In this document: piece after piece, positions 45,424 through 54,457 of the stretch
How positions within the stretch are numbered: position 1 is the stretch's first letter
Layout of the letters: each line of letters begins with the position of its first letter
Assembly: GCA_046160345.1 (NCBI GenBank)
Contig: JBJXGO010000189.1
Span: 1 to 64,000, forward strand
From: M3007 sp046160345
Lineage (GTDB): Bacteria; Bacteroidota; Bacteroidia; Chitinophagales; Saprospiraceae
Direction: 5' to 3'
DNA length: 64,000 bases
Notes under the pieces: model-generated
Seen by the model: only the letters and a program-made list of their open reading frames with translations
Databases searched by the model: none
Told to the model about the DNA's origin: nothing
Made by a program: the position numbers and the translations under genes

Positions 45424-46932
45424 CTATCCTGTCATCATCGCCCACAGATCCTCGTACGGGATAATCTCCACCGCAAAAGTCTGCCCGGCTACTTGTGGCT
45501 GATTTTTAGCCAGCACTCCCAGCTCTTTTTTGATTTTTCTTTCTGCGGTGGCTGATTTGTAGTCCCGCATGGCAAAGGCAATCAGCATATTGAGAAATGC
45601 TGCACTACGGCGATTCATCTCGTTGTCGAGATGCCGCTTGCGATATTTTTCTAAAGCCTCTATTGATATATCCGCGGTATCAAAGGTGCCTTTTACCAGA
45701 TGATAGATAACTGGCAGGAAAATCAACGGGATGTTCATGCCCAGTTTGTCCTTGTCCAATACTTCTATTTCGTTGGAAAGTTTGCCATAACGAAAGGTGC
45801 CTGCCACCTTTTCAACATTGGCAAGTTCAAGTTTCCCCAATACTGCGAGCAGGTGTAAATAGCCCCCGTAAAGATGCCAATTGTCGCGTACTGCGCCGCC
45901 AAGGGATTCAAATTTTGGGTGCTGAGAAGCCTTTTTAAAAAGCTCTATTGCGAGAACATACTGCTTGGCAAAGAGGCAATAATGAAGATGGAGTTCATGT
46001 GTTCGGAACCAGTTAAAACTGCCTTCTTCTTCCAGGGAAAGGCAATATATTATAGTTTCTTCTGCTTGACCGTCGAATATGCGCAATTGGATCAGACAGG
46101 CAATCTTTTGGAAGGATGTCCCAACTAAAACACCTTTATTGGTACTTGGCCTGCTTTTTAACAATTCAAGGCTTTCATTACAAATATTTAGGGCCTCTTT
46201 ACAATTGTTTACCGATAGAAATTTAATGATGCCAATTTGAGAAACATGATAATAAAACTGATACGTATCTGCTTTTTGTGCTAAGGGTTTGAGCTCGTCA
46301 TAATAGGTAGTTGCAAGTTCATGAATTTCTTCGTTAGGCGACCGGCGGACCATATAATAATTAATAAGATTCTCGAAATACTCCAAAGCGCGCATTTCAA
46401 GGCTGCGCTTTTCTTCGTATTCTCGATGAAGCTTAGCATAACGTTCGTGCATGGAAGTTGAACCTACACGCGAATACTCTCTTCTTAACTGTGACACAAT
46501 CTCAGCTGTAAGCCCAATAAACTCATATTTAACAGTTTGTTCTAGCAAGCGTTCCAGTATATCAATTCCTGCTTTAATCGCTTCACGGCCAATCAAAATA
46601 ATAGCCGCAGCAAAATCGCGATAGGAATTGTAAAACGCCTTTGTTCGGTCGTTGAACATGGGTTGGTTTACATCCACAAAAAACGTGGTATTGAGCAAGT
46701 TACGCTCCAATCGGCCTTTCATGCGCAGGTAGGCTTGAGATTTTGGGCTGCCCTCTTCCCCGTACAAAAATTTGGCTGCTTCATCATCTGTATGCACCTT
46801 GTCTTTGGAAATGGCATCGTACAACATCTCCACCAGGCTACCTTCTTCCCCTGGATTGCCCAACACTTCAATATTTTTCACCTTGTTGCGGGTGATGGTT
46901 TTTGCCAAATCTTTCAGGGCATCAAAATCCAT
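45424..46932 (-). CDS. Large helical protein of unknown function
   Basis: The start at 46932 (MDFDALKDLAKTITRNKVKN) follows a TACTTTTG box; the frame extends to 47022. The 502-aa protein is soluble and nearly all helical, with TPR-like spacing of aromatic and small residues (for example YYDELKPLAQKADTYQFYYH and CKEALNICNESLELLKS). It is probably a scaffold or helical-repeat protein. The gene at 52808 has a similar size and look but no clear sequence match. Single gene. Confidence 0.75.
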   Translation of the reverse strand: MDFDALKDLAKTITRNKVKNIEVLGNPGEEGSLVEMLYDAISKDKVHTDDEAAKFLYGEEGSPKSQAYLRMKGRLERNLLNTTFFVDVNQPMFNDRTKAFYNSYRDFAAAIILIGREAIKAGIDILERLLEQTVKYEFIGLTAEIVSQLRREYSRVGSTSMHERYAKLHREYEEKRSLEMRALEYFENLINYYMVRRSPNEEIHELATTYYDELKPLAQKADTYQFYYHVSQIGIIKFLSVNNCKEALNICNESLELLKSRPSTNKGVLVGTSFQKIACLIQLRIFDGQAEETIIYCLSLEEEGSFNWFRTHELHLHYCLFAKQYVLAIELFKKASQHPKFESLGGAVRDNWHLYGGYLHLLAVLGKLELANVEKVAGTFRYGKLSNEIEVLDKDKLGMNIPLIFLPVIYHLVKGTFDTADISIEALEKYRKRHLDNEMNRRSAAFLNMLIAFAMRDYKSATAERKIKKELGVLAKNQPQVAGQTFAVEIIPYEDLWAMMTG

Positions 46933-46980
46933 ATCAGCAAATTGTAAAAATGAATATATGAGAAATTCCTTGCATCTCCC

Positions 46981-47270
46981 TGTATTGAAATTGGTTTTTT
47001 TGTCCTTTTTTAAAACTGGCAAGGCAACTTACCTTTGTTGCAACAATTGACCAACACAAAAGTAAGACCATTTTGCAATAATATTAATCATTTAGGAACG
47101 CGAGCGTGTCCGGGGGGATTATACTCGCGCAACTGCCCAAGGTTGTAACGTTCATTGACCTATCCACAGGGGTGCTGTAGGGCTTGAGGTATTTTCATGC
47201 CCAAAATCTGCATGTATTGAAACGGACATGTTTGTCCTTTTTTTTATTTCGAGATGAATTGACCTTTGTG
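46981..47270. repeat. Two imperfect direct repeats of a promoter-like module
   Basis: Copies at 46981-47038 and 47213-47270 share TGTATTGAAA at offset 0, TTTGTCCTTTTTT at offset 18 and ACCTTTGT at offset 49-50; the sequence between these blocks differs. The first contains TACCTTTG (47030-47037), a -7-like box. The second ends 39 bases before the small gene at 47309. The conserved spacing argues for a functional site, for example a shared promoter or regulator site. Confidence 0.5.
47057..47064 (-). promoter_or_regulatory. Putative -7 box (TACTTTTG) for the 46932 gene
   Basis: Minus-strand TACTTTTG, an exact match, about 125 bases before the chosen ATG. It overlaps the plus-facing module at 46981-47038 in a convergent arrangement. 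Confidence 0.45.
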
Positions 47271-47308
47271 TCAGATTCAATTTTGATTCACAAAATAAAC
47301 ATCTCGTC

Positions 47309-47485
47309 ATGAACTTAGTATTCTTCCTACTTAGCTTCCTTTTTGCTTCTTATGCACCAACCACAATTCAAACTACAGATGACGGTGACACTACTACTAC
47401 TGTAAACAATCCTGATCCAGGCAAAGGCAAGGGGGGGAAATTTAGAGATGGAGAATACATCATTTCTAATGATATTAACCCTTGA
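47309..47485 (+). CDS. Small secreted peptide, 58 aa, unknown function
   Basis: A short frame with ATG at 47309 and TGA at 47483-47485. It encodes a hydrophobic N-terminus (MNLVFFLLSFLFASYA, a signal peptide), a Thr/Asp-rich stretch with repeated Thr, then PDPGKGKGGKFRDGEYIISN. After signal cleavage a peptide of about 42 residues would be released. The reading frame matches the pattern of a secreted peptide, and the gene sits alone behind a duplicated promoter-like module. No family is recognised. Confidence 0.6.
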   Translation: MNLVFFLLSFLFASYAPTTIQTTDDGDTTTTVNNPDPGKGKGGKFRDGEYIISNDINP

Positions 47486-48048
47486 GGTTCAAGACCACTA
47501 AAATAGAAAATACACTCCCCAAAGAAATAATATTTCGGGCCTCCGCCTTTGATAATCCGCTTCGTTTAAGCATAAGAAAGTGAGATTCAATCAATTGAAC
47601 CTCCCACAAATTCAGGAAGAATATACTTCCGACGATTTTTTAAATTAAAGTAACATGCAAGTTCGCTTAAAGCTTTGCTTTAAAAGATTGCAGAAATCTT
47701 GAAAGGCCAATTTAAACCTACAAAAACTATTTTTTAATATGCTCGGGCTTAGTCCCAACGGTTTTATCCGTATTTAATCTTACTACCGTGTGTTAAAACA
47801 CGCTTTGTTGCACTTCATTTAAATAATCCTTTTGAACCGGAGCGTTGCCTTGCGCTCCGGTTTTTTTGTTTCCATAGACCTACACGGCATGCAACAAGAC
47901 GACCGTCGGATACTGTTCACCTGACTATTTCATGCTTTCATCCAAACTTCCGTCCTTTAAGGCAACAATGGCGGATTTTTCGCGTCGTTGTGCATTATGC
48001 TTGGCTTGCAAGCGCCTATTTATTCACCAAACTGTTTCAACACAATAC
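47486..48048 (+). other. Long intergenic region; possible small RNA
   Basis: About 560 bases between the small peptide gene and the M16 protease. No coding frame with a plausible start is visible before 48049, and an open frame from 47932 precedes the protease signal peptide. A small hairpin lies at 47787-47802 (CGTGT, six bases, ACACG) and a strong terminator at 47836-47867. The terminator lies 350 bases past the last gene, which suggests a long 3' UTR or an independent RNA. Confidence 0.45.
47836..47867 (+). terminator. Strong rho-independent terminator
   Basis: ACCGGAGCG (47836-47844), an 8-base loop, CGCTCCGGT (47853-47861), then a T7 tract. The gene it serves is uncertain: it may end the peptide transcript or a small RNA. 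Confidence 0.88.
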
Positions 48049-50814
48049 ATGAAACGACTACAATTTCTTTTACCCGTACTTTTTTTGGCAATCTCGCCCC
48101 TCTTTGCACAGGATTTGCCAACTTATGACCCGAATTCTATTGACGTTCCTTTCCGCAAATTTGTGCTCCCCAATGGCCTGCGCCTGATAGTCCATGAAGA
48201 CCATAAAGCACCGATCGTAGCCGTAAATGTTTGGTATCACGTTGGTTCAAAAAATGAAAAGCCTGGCAAATCGGGCTTTGCACACTTGTTTGAACACCTG
48301 ATGTTCAATGGGTCAGAACACTACAATACTGACTATTTCCAGGCATTGGAAGCTATAGGCGGTACAGATTTGAACGGAACTACCAATGAAGACCGCACCA
48401 ATTATTTCCAAAATATTCCTGTAGGTGCGCTTGACCAAGTCCTTTGGCTCGAAAGTGACCGGATGGGCCATCTGTTAGGTGCCATTGACCAGGCAAAACT
48501 TGACGAGCAACGCGGCGTGGTTCAAAACGAAAAACGCCAGGGTGAAAACCAACCATATGCCAAAGGCTGGGACATTCTTCAAAAGGAGTCTTATCCGCCA
48601 CATCACCCTTATGGTCATACCGTAATTGGGGAAATGGAAGACCTCAATGCTGCCAGCGTTGAGGATGTCCATGAATGGTTCAAAGCGTATTACGGTGCTG
48701 CAAATGCAGTAGTGGTCATTGCAGGCGACATCACCCCGGAAGTAGCCTATGAAAAAGTACTTAAAAATTTTGGCAATATACCTGCAGGCCCCACGATTTC
48801 AAGGCCGGGAGTCAACATTGCAAAGCGCATTGGTAATACACGTGGTGAATACCAGGATCGCGTGCCTGAATCTCGCATAGTTATGGTATGGAACACCCCT
48901 GAATGGGGCAACAAGGAAAATGCCGCACTTGATCTTGCTTCAAATGTGCTTTCAAATGGCAAAAGCAGCCGATTATTCAAAAAGCTGGTGTACGAAAAAC
49001 AAATATGCACTTCAGCACAAGCATTCAACGGCCCTTCAGAAATCGGCGGCTCATTTGGCATCATCGTCAACGTGAAAAAAGGGAAAACTGTGGATGAAGT
49101 GGAATCTGCAGTAAATGAGATCATGGATGAATTTCTAAAAAATGGCCCTAGCGAGGAGGAATTGAAACGTGTAAAAGCTTCCTATTTCGCTGGCTTTATC
49201 AAAGGACTGGAGCGCATTGGCGGATTTGGAGGTAAAAGCGACCTTTTGGCCGAAAATGAAGTTTATGGTGGAAGCCCGGATTTTTACAAAAACACGAACC
49301 GTTGGTTTAATGATGCAACCATCAAAGATGTACAGATGGTTTCCCAGAAATGGCTTTCCGATGGCAAGTATACCCTGATCTGCAATCCGTTCCCTGAATA
49401 CTCAGTGACCGGTACTGAAGTGGATCGGTCTAAAGCCCCTGAAGTAAGCCAAAATGTGGCTGCGAAATTCCCGGCCTTGCAACGAACTACTTTAAAAAAT
49501 GGCATGAAAGTAGTGTTGGCCCGTCGAACTGAAAGCCCCACTGTTTCTACCAGCATAATGTTTGATGCAGGTTATTGTTCAGACCACTTTGGTGGCAAAA
49601 ATGGCCTCGCCAAGCTTGGAATGGATATGCTGGATGAAGGGACCAAGTCGCTCAATTCTCTGCAAATCAACGAAAGACTACAGTTGCTGGGCGCAAGCCT
49701 CAACACTTCAAGTGATCTCGACAACTCCTACGTGAATCTCAATACCTTGAAGCAAAGCCTTGACCAAAGCCTTGACCTGTTAGCAGATGTGGTGCTAAAT
49801 CCATCTTTCCCGGAGGCTGATTTCAAACGGTTACAGGCCCAGCAAATCAGTGGCATTCAAAATGAAAAGAAAAATCCCCAAAGCATGGTCATGCGGGTCA
49901 TGCCAACCTTACTTTATGGGGAGAACCACCCTTATGCAATGCCAATGAGTGGAACCGGTGAAGAAGAATCTGTGAGTGGGATCGTATTAGACGACATTAA
50001 AGGATTTTACAGCAAATGGCTGCGCCCCAACAATGCCGTGATCGTGGTGACGGGCGACATAAGCATAGAGGAGTTGAGCGCAAAACTTGAAAAACGATTC
50101 GGTTCCTGGCAAAAAGGTGAATTGACCAAAAAAGTGATTCCTGAAGTCAAAACTGCTGGCGCAACCAACAAGATTTTTCTAATTGACCGTCCTGAAAGCC
50201 AGCAAAGCATGATTGTGGCAGGCTACCTCACAAAACCCTACGGGCAAATGGACGAAACGGCTATCGAACAAATGAATAATGTGCTGGGTGGGGACTTTAC
50301 GAGTCGGATAAATATGAATATCCGCGAAGACAAACATTGGAGTTATGGAGCCCGCTCTGGTATCATGAATACCCGTGCACAGCGCCCTCTTTTTGTTTTT
50401 GCACCTGTTCAAACTGACAAAACCAAAGAAAGTATCCAGGAGGTTATTAAAGAGGTGAATGCTTTTGTAAGCGACAAACAGATGACTCAGGTCGAATTTG
50501 ATAAAACTAAACAAAACACCGTGTTAGGAATGAGTGGAATGTGGGAAACCAATGCAGCTGTTAACGGCCATGCAAGAGATGTGGTCAAATACAATCTGCC
50601 AGATGACTATTGGCAAAAATATGGTGCTAAAGTGCAGGCACTTTCACTTAAAGACGTGCAAATGACCGCCAAGGCTATTGTTCAGCCCGGCAATTTGGGA
50701 TGGTTCCTTGCAGGCGATGCTGCCAAGACCTTGCCAGGCCTTCAGCAACTTGGTATGGAAGTTATCCAGATTGATGCCAATGGGAAAGTGGTGTCTGTCA
50801 AACCGAAGCCGTAA
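48049..50814 (+). CDS. M16 family zinc metalloprotease, two-unit form
   Basis: The start at 48049 (MKRLQFLLPVLFLAISPLFAQ) gives a signal peptide; an open frame upstream to 47932 has an unlikely composition. The 921-aa protein contains two M16 units. The first is active: GFAHLFEHLMFNGSEHYN has the inverted HxxEH zinc motif, and a second Glu lies downstream near RGVVQNEKRQG. The second unit (about 470-900) lacks HxxEH (GLAKLGMDMLDEG) and is the inactive half. It probably degrades peptides in the periplasm or at the surface. Confidence 0.92.
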   Translation: MKRLQFLLPVLFLAISPLFAQDLPTYDPNSIDVPFRKFVLPNGLRLIVHEDHKAPIVAVNVWYHVGSKNEKPGKSGFAHLFEHLMFNGSEHYNTDYFQALEAIGGTDLNGTTNEDRTNYFQNIPVGALDQVLWLESDRMGHLLGAIDQAKLDEQRGVVQNEKRQGENQPYAKGWDILQKESYPPHHPYGHTVIGEMEDLNAASVEDVHEWFKAYYGAANAVVVIAGDITPEVAYEKVLKNFGNIPAGPTISRPGVNIAKRIGNTRGEYQDRVPESRIVMVWNTPEWGNKENAALDLASNVLSNGKSSRLFKKLVYEKQICTSAQAFNGPSEIGGSFGIIVNVKKGKTVDEVESAVNEIMDEFLKNGPSEEELKRVKASYFAGFIKGLERIGGFGGKSDLLAENEVYGGSPDFYKNTNRWFNDATIKDVQMVSQKWLSDGKYTLICNPFPEYSVTGTEVDRSKAPEVSQNVAAKFPALQRTTLKNGMKVVLARRTESPTVSTSIMFDAGYCSDHFGGKNGLAKLGMDMLDEGTKSLNSLQINERLQLLGASLNTSSDLDNSYVNLNTLKQSLDQSLDLLADVVLNPSFPEADFKRLQAQQISGIQNEKKNPQSMVMRVMPTLLYGENHPYAMPMSGTGEEESVSGIVLDDIKGFYSKWLRPNNAVIVVTGDISIEELSAKLEKRFGSWQKGELTKKVIPEVKTAGATNKIFLIDRPESQQSMIVAGYLTKPYGQMDETAIEQMNNVLGGDFTSRINMNIREDKHWSYGARSGIMNTRAQRPLFVFAPVQTDKTKESIQEVIKEVNAFVSDKQMTQVEFDKTKQNTVLGMSGMWETNAAVNGHARDVVKYNLPDDYWQKYGAKVQALSLKDVQMTAKAIVQPGNLGWFLAGDAAKTLPGLQQLGMEVIQIDANGKVVSVKPKP

Positions 50815-50834
50815 TTGCTTTAAAGTCAAAGTAA

Positions 50835-50890
50835 TGCGAGACTGGTCAAACTGTTTTCGATAACCCAAAAACAGGCAGGCCAGTCTCGCA
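50835..50890. repeat. Extended palindromic element after the M16 gene
   Basis: Outer arms TGCGAGACTGG (50835-50845) and CCAGTCTCGCA (50880-50890) are perfect. Inner arms CTGTTTT (50851-50857) and AAAACAG (50868-50874) are also perfect. No T-tract follows. It starts 21 bases past the protease stop. Confidence 0.8.
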
Positions 50891-50993
50891 ATAAACCGAG
50901 TTATTGATGCTCCGTTAGTCTTCAGCCTGAATTTGGACTACCTGTTTCACCCCAGTCCTTTAACGAAGCAATTCAGTTTTGAGATTTCCCTGT

Positions 50994-51001
50994 TATCTTT
51001 G
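50994..51001 (+). promoter_or_regulatory. Putative -7 box (TATCTTTG) for the ABC ATPase
   Basis: TATCTTTG fits TAnnTTTG and lies about 76 bases before the ATG at 51078. A TTG at 50979-50981 is nearer than usual. Confidence 0.5.
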
Positions 51002-51077
51002 TCAAAAATATTATCAGATAATTGCCTCAATCTAAATAATGTGACGGTTTCCGGGAAAATAAAATCTGAGCAATTGG

Positions 51078-52775
51078 ATGTCAAATCTGCTTGAAGTCAA
51101 TAACTTATCCATTGAATTTAACGTTGGAGGTAGAACAACCGAGGCGGTAGAAGGCATTTCCTTTGCAATCCAAAAAGGCGAAACGCTTGGTATCGTTGGC
51201 GAATCCGGCTCTGGAAAATCCGTTACCGCGCTCTCTATCATGCGGCTCCTGCCAAGTCCGGCTGCAAGAATCGTTTCTGGTCAGATTTTGTACCATGAAC
51301 CTTCAAAGGTTGATATTCTTTCTCTAGGAGACAAAGAGATCCAGCGAATACGTGGCGCACAAATCGCAATGGTTTTCCAGGAGCCAATGAGTTCGCTCAA
51401 TCCCGTTTTTTGCTGTGGCCATCAAGTGACCGAAGCGATCCAATTGCATCAAAAAAAATCATTTGCTGAGGCTAAAGCACACACTGTCCAGCTTTTTGAA
51501 CGGGTAAAACTCGCCGATCCATTGCGCATTTTCAACGCTTACCCTCACCAAATAAGCGGCGGGCAAAAACAGCGGGTAATGATTGCTATGGCCATGTCTT
51601 GCAACCCAAGCCTCCTGATCGCAGATGAGCCGACTACGGCTTTGGATGTAACCGTGCAAAAAATGATCCTTGATCTGATGAAGGAGTTAAAAGCAGCGGC
51701 CGGCCTTTCGATGCTGTTTATTAGTCATGACCTGGGCGTAATTTCTGAAATCTGTGACCGGGTATTGGTCATGTATCAAGGGAAAATTGTGGAAGAAGGT
51801 CCGGTAGAAAAAATCCTCCTGCATCCTGAACACCCCTATACCCGGGGCCTCGTTTCTTGCCGCCCCTCTTTGAAGCGCAAACTTTGGCGAATGCCTACCG
51901 TACCTGATTTTTTGGAGCATAAAGATTTTGAACCCAGAGCCATCAGCTCCATTGAAACGCAGGACCGTCAAAAAAAACTTCAGAAACAGGAACCAATCCT
52001 CCAGGTGAAAAATCTGACCGTTCGATACACTTCACAAAAAAACTGGCTGGGTCAGCCTTCAGAATGGCTCAATGCTGTAAATAAGATCGATTTCGATATC
52101 TTCCCGGGAGAAACTTTTGGTTTGGCGGGTGAGTCTGGATGTGGCAAAACCACCTTGGGCCGATCCATTGCCCGGTTGACAGAAGCCCATTCCGGTGAAA
52201 TTTGGTACAAAGGTGTTGACCTGCAAAAGCTTAGCGAGGAAGGGTTTCAACCTTACCGTCGTGAGATTCAAGTTGTTTTTCAGGATCCTTACGCTTCCCT
52301 TAGCCCCCGCATGGAAATAGGTGAATCGATCGTAGAACCTATGAAGGTGCATAAAATTCACGAAAATGACAGGATACGTCGAGAAAAAGCGGTTGAATTG
52401 TTAGAAACCGTTGGCCTTGAAGCCGACTTTTTCCAGCGTTATCCACACGAATTTTCCGGAGGGCAGCGCCAACGGATTTGCCTTGCCCGCGCACTCGCTC
52501 TGGAACCCAGGTTCCTTGTTTGCGACGAGATCGTATCTGCATTAGATGTTTCGGTACAGGCAACTGTGTTGAATTTGTTGTTGGATTTACAGGCGAAATT
52601 TGGCCTGACTTACCTGTTTATTTCTCACGACCTCAGTGTAATCAAGCAGATGTGCGACCGACTGTTAATTATGAACCTGGGCAGGACGGAAGCGCTGGGT
52701 TTCCCGGACGATCTTTATAAAAATCCAGAGCGGGAATATGTGAAGAAACTGATCGAGGCTATTCCGGGGCTGTAA
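51078..52775 (+). CDS. Fused DppD-DppF-type peptide ABC transporter ATPase
   Basis: The 565-aa protein has two nucleotide-binding domains. NBD1 (about 1-270) has Walker A GESGSGKS, signature ISGGQKQR and Walker B LLIADEPTTALD. NBD2 (about 305-560) has GESGCGKT, FSGGQRQR and FLVCDEIVSALD; in the usual CDEPVSALD the Pro is present, here it is Ile. Dpp/Opp-type ATPases energise uptake of di- and oligopeptides. The permease and binding-protein genes are not adjacent. Confidence 0.92.
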   Translation: MSNLLEVNNLSIEFNVGGRTTEAVEGISFAIQKGETLGIVGESGSGKSVTALSIMRLLPSPAARIVSGQILYHEPSKVDILSLGDKEIQRIRGAQIAMVFQEPMSSLNPVFCCGHQVTEAIQLHQKKSFAEAKAHTVQLFERVKLADPLRIFNAYPHQISGGQKQRVMIAMAMSCNPSLLIADEPTTALDVTVQKMILDLMKELKAAAGLSMLFISHDLGVISEICDRVLVMYQGKIVEEGPVEKILLHPEHPYTRGLVSCRPSLKRKLWRMPTVPDFLEHKDFEPRAISSIETQDRQKKLQKQEPILQVKNLTVRYTSQKNWLGQPSEWLNAVNKIDFDIFPGETFGLAGESGCGKTTLGRSIARLTEAHSGEIWYKGVDLQKLSEEGFQPYRREIQVVFQDPYASLSPRMEIGESIVEPMKVHKIHENDRIRREKAVELLETVGLEADFFQRYPHEFSGGQRQRICLARALALEPRFLVCDEIVSALDVSVQATVLNLLLDLQAKFGLTYLFISHDLSVIKQMCDRLLIMNLGRTEALGFPDDLYKNPEREYVKKLIEAIPGL

Positions 52776-52807
52776 ATGGAGCCCGATCTTATTTGAAAAT
52801 ATGGTTT

Positions 52808-54457
52808 TTACCTGGTTTCCGAGTTGAGTGCGCTGTACTTTTCCTCTACCCATTCCCAATCTACAACCGTCTCAGAATCAAGCCTTTTTCTGATTTTGTC
52901 TAATCCAGGTTTTAAGTCGGCCCGACGGTCCTGACTTCGCAGCAATTTTAATTTGAACAGGTCCTTGGCTAACGGAAAAAACCGCAGGCGTTCAGCGCGG
53001 CGGTGCGGTGGCAGCGTGTCGTCCCTGCGAATCCGGGTTGTTGTAGCATGCAGCATCCGGTCTCCATAATCATCATCCATCTCATTGAGTTCATACCGGA
53101 TCCGGGTATCGAGTGTGGCGGCAATGGCATAAATATATATGTCGTCCAAAGCCCCATAAGTCAGGTAGTGCGGGAGTTTTTTGGCCGCATCGGCATATTC
53201 ATTTTTGCAGAATAGTATGGCAGCATGCGCTATATCAAGCAATAAAGACTTTTGTTCCTCATCCTTCAGCCCTGATATCCTATATTGGTACTGATTAAAG
53301 AATTCTACCGCCCAAGCATACTTTTTCAATTTCAGTGCAGTAAAAAGAATGTTCTGAAAATGGGTGCTTGGCAGATTTTCTTCTGGGCCAAGTTGTTCCA
53401 ATTGATGTTGTTGCACAGAAAATATCTTCTCTAAAAATCGGGGGTCTTTCGTCTCCCGGTAACGTGCTGGCCAATAACCGCGCACCATTACACGCATGGC
53501 TAACACCCGTTTGGCCGGGAGCGCAGCAGGGTTTTCTGCCAACAATTTTTCAAATAATTCAGACAATGTTTCTGCTTCCGTCGGATCGTTTTGGGTTAAA
53601 AAATCAAGAAGGGTACAGTAAAGTGCCACAGCGGGCTGTTGGAAAAAACCATTGGCACGAAGAGCTCTGACAATTTGAACCGTCGTGTCACGGTTCACCA
53701 AAAATCGAGTATGTTCAGGAGAATCATCTTCAAATAAGCGCCACATTCTTTGGTAATGAACAAGCCTGCAAATTTGATCCAGTTTGCTCATTAGGTAAAA
53801 CGTGTCCAATTGCTCTGTGGCCGCCAACAGGTTCTTATCACCATCCCGTTCGCTGTTTTGCTCCTCGAAAAACGCTTTTTCTTGTTCCACCATAAACTTA
53901 AATTGGTGGTAATCTGCAAATTCGTGTTCGTCGAAGCCGCTGAAATCAAGGCAATTGTCCAAATCCTTCCTTGCCTGGTTGTTCAGGTTTTCAAAGAAAT
54001 TTTCAGTTTTTCTGCTTTTTCGCCCCTTTTCTTCCAATTGGATAGATGGGACTGGCAGATTTATGGAATGCTGCAGTCGTTCACTATAAAACCGCATCAA
54101 AGAAAGTTTTTGCTGCACTTCATGAAGCAAGGCAGAGCCGTTGGGCTGGTTTGCATCGCGTAAAACTGCATAACGAAAAGTTACAAAATGGCGAACGATG
54201 CTCATCAATTGTGCCATTGTACGTTGCAATGCGGCAACGGGATTCGCTGCGTTTGGAAAAAATCGCTTGCCAGCAGAATCTCTGTGTAGCTCCGGGCCAT
54301 CAAAACCTGGGTAGTTTTTTTTCAAGAATTCAAAAAGTGCTAGGGTTTCATCCGGCCTGGTGTCGTTAAAAATAGGCGAGGCTGCAAAAAGATGCAGGGC
54401 ATCTAACTCTTCTTGAGAAAGAAGTTGGAGGGTTCGAAGGAGAGGGCTGGCGTACAT
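52808..54457 (-). CDS. Large helical protein of unknown function
   Basis: The 549-aa protein is soluble and mostly helical. The N-terminus (LLRTLQLLSQEELDALHLFA) begins with helices, and the middle shows TPR-like pairs (ILFTALKLKKYAWAVEFFNQ; LLDIAHAAILFCKNEYADAA). It shares its general type with the gene at 45424. No enzymatic motif. It converges on the ABC ATPase gene with a 32-base gap. Confidence 0.78.
   Translation of the reverse strand: MYASPLLRTLQLLSQEELDALHLFAASPIFNDTRPDETLALFEFLKKNYPGFDGPELHRDSAGKRFFPNAANPVAALQRTMAQLMSIVRHFVTFRYAVLRDANQPNGSALLHEVQQKLSLMRFYSERLQHSINLPVPSIQLEEKGRKSRKTENFFENLNNQARKDLDNCLDFSGFDEHEFADYHQFKFMVEQEKAFFEEQNSERDGDKNLLAATEQLDTFYLMSKLDQICRLVHYQRMWRLFEDDSPEHTRFLVNRDTTVQIVRALRANGFFQQPAVALYCTLLDFLTQNDPTEAETLSELFEKLLAENPAALPAKRVLAMRVMVRGYWPARYRETKDPRFLEKIFSVQQHQLEQLGPEENLPSTHFQNILFTALKLKKYAWAVEFFNQYQYRISGLKDEEQKSLLLDIAHAAILFCKNEYADAAKKLPHYLTYGALDDIYIYAIAATLDTRIRYELNEMDDDYGDRMLHATTTRIRRDDTLPPHRRAERLRFFPLAKDLFKLKLLRSQDRRADLKPGLDKIRKRLDSETVVDWEWVEEKYSALNSETR

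Noticed and set aside
47101..47140. ACGCGAGCGTG...CTCGCGC inverted repeat as a terminator
   Set aside because: Only a short GCGAG/CTCGC pair with a long loop and no T-tract; not enough to call.
47932..48048. An N-terminal extension of the M16 protease
   Set aside because: The extension would hide a good signal peptide at 48049 and is rich in Cys and Arg; it is treated as leader.
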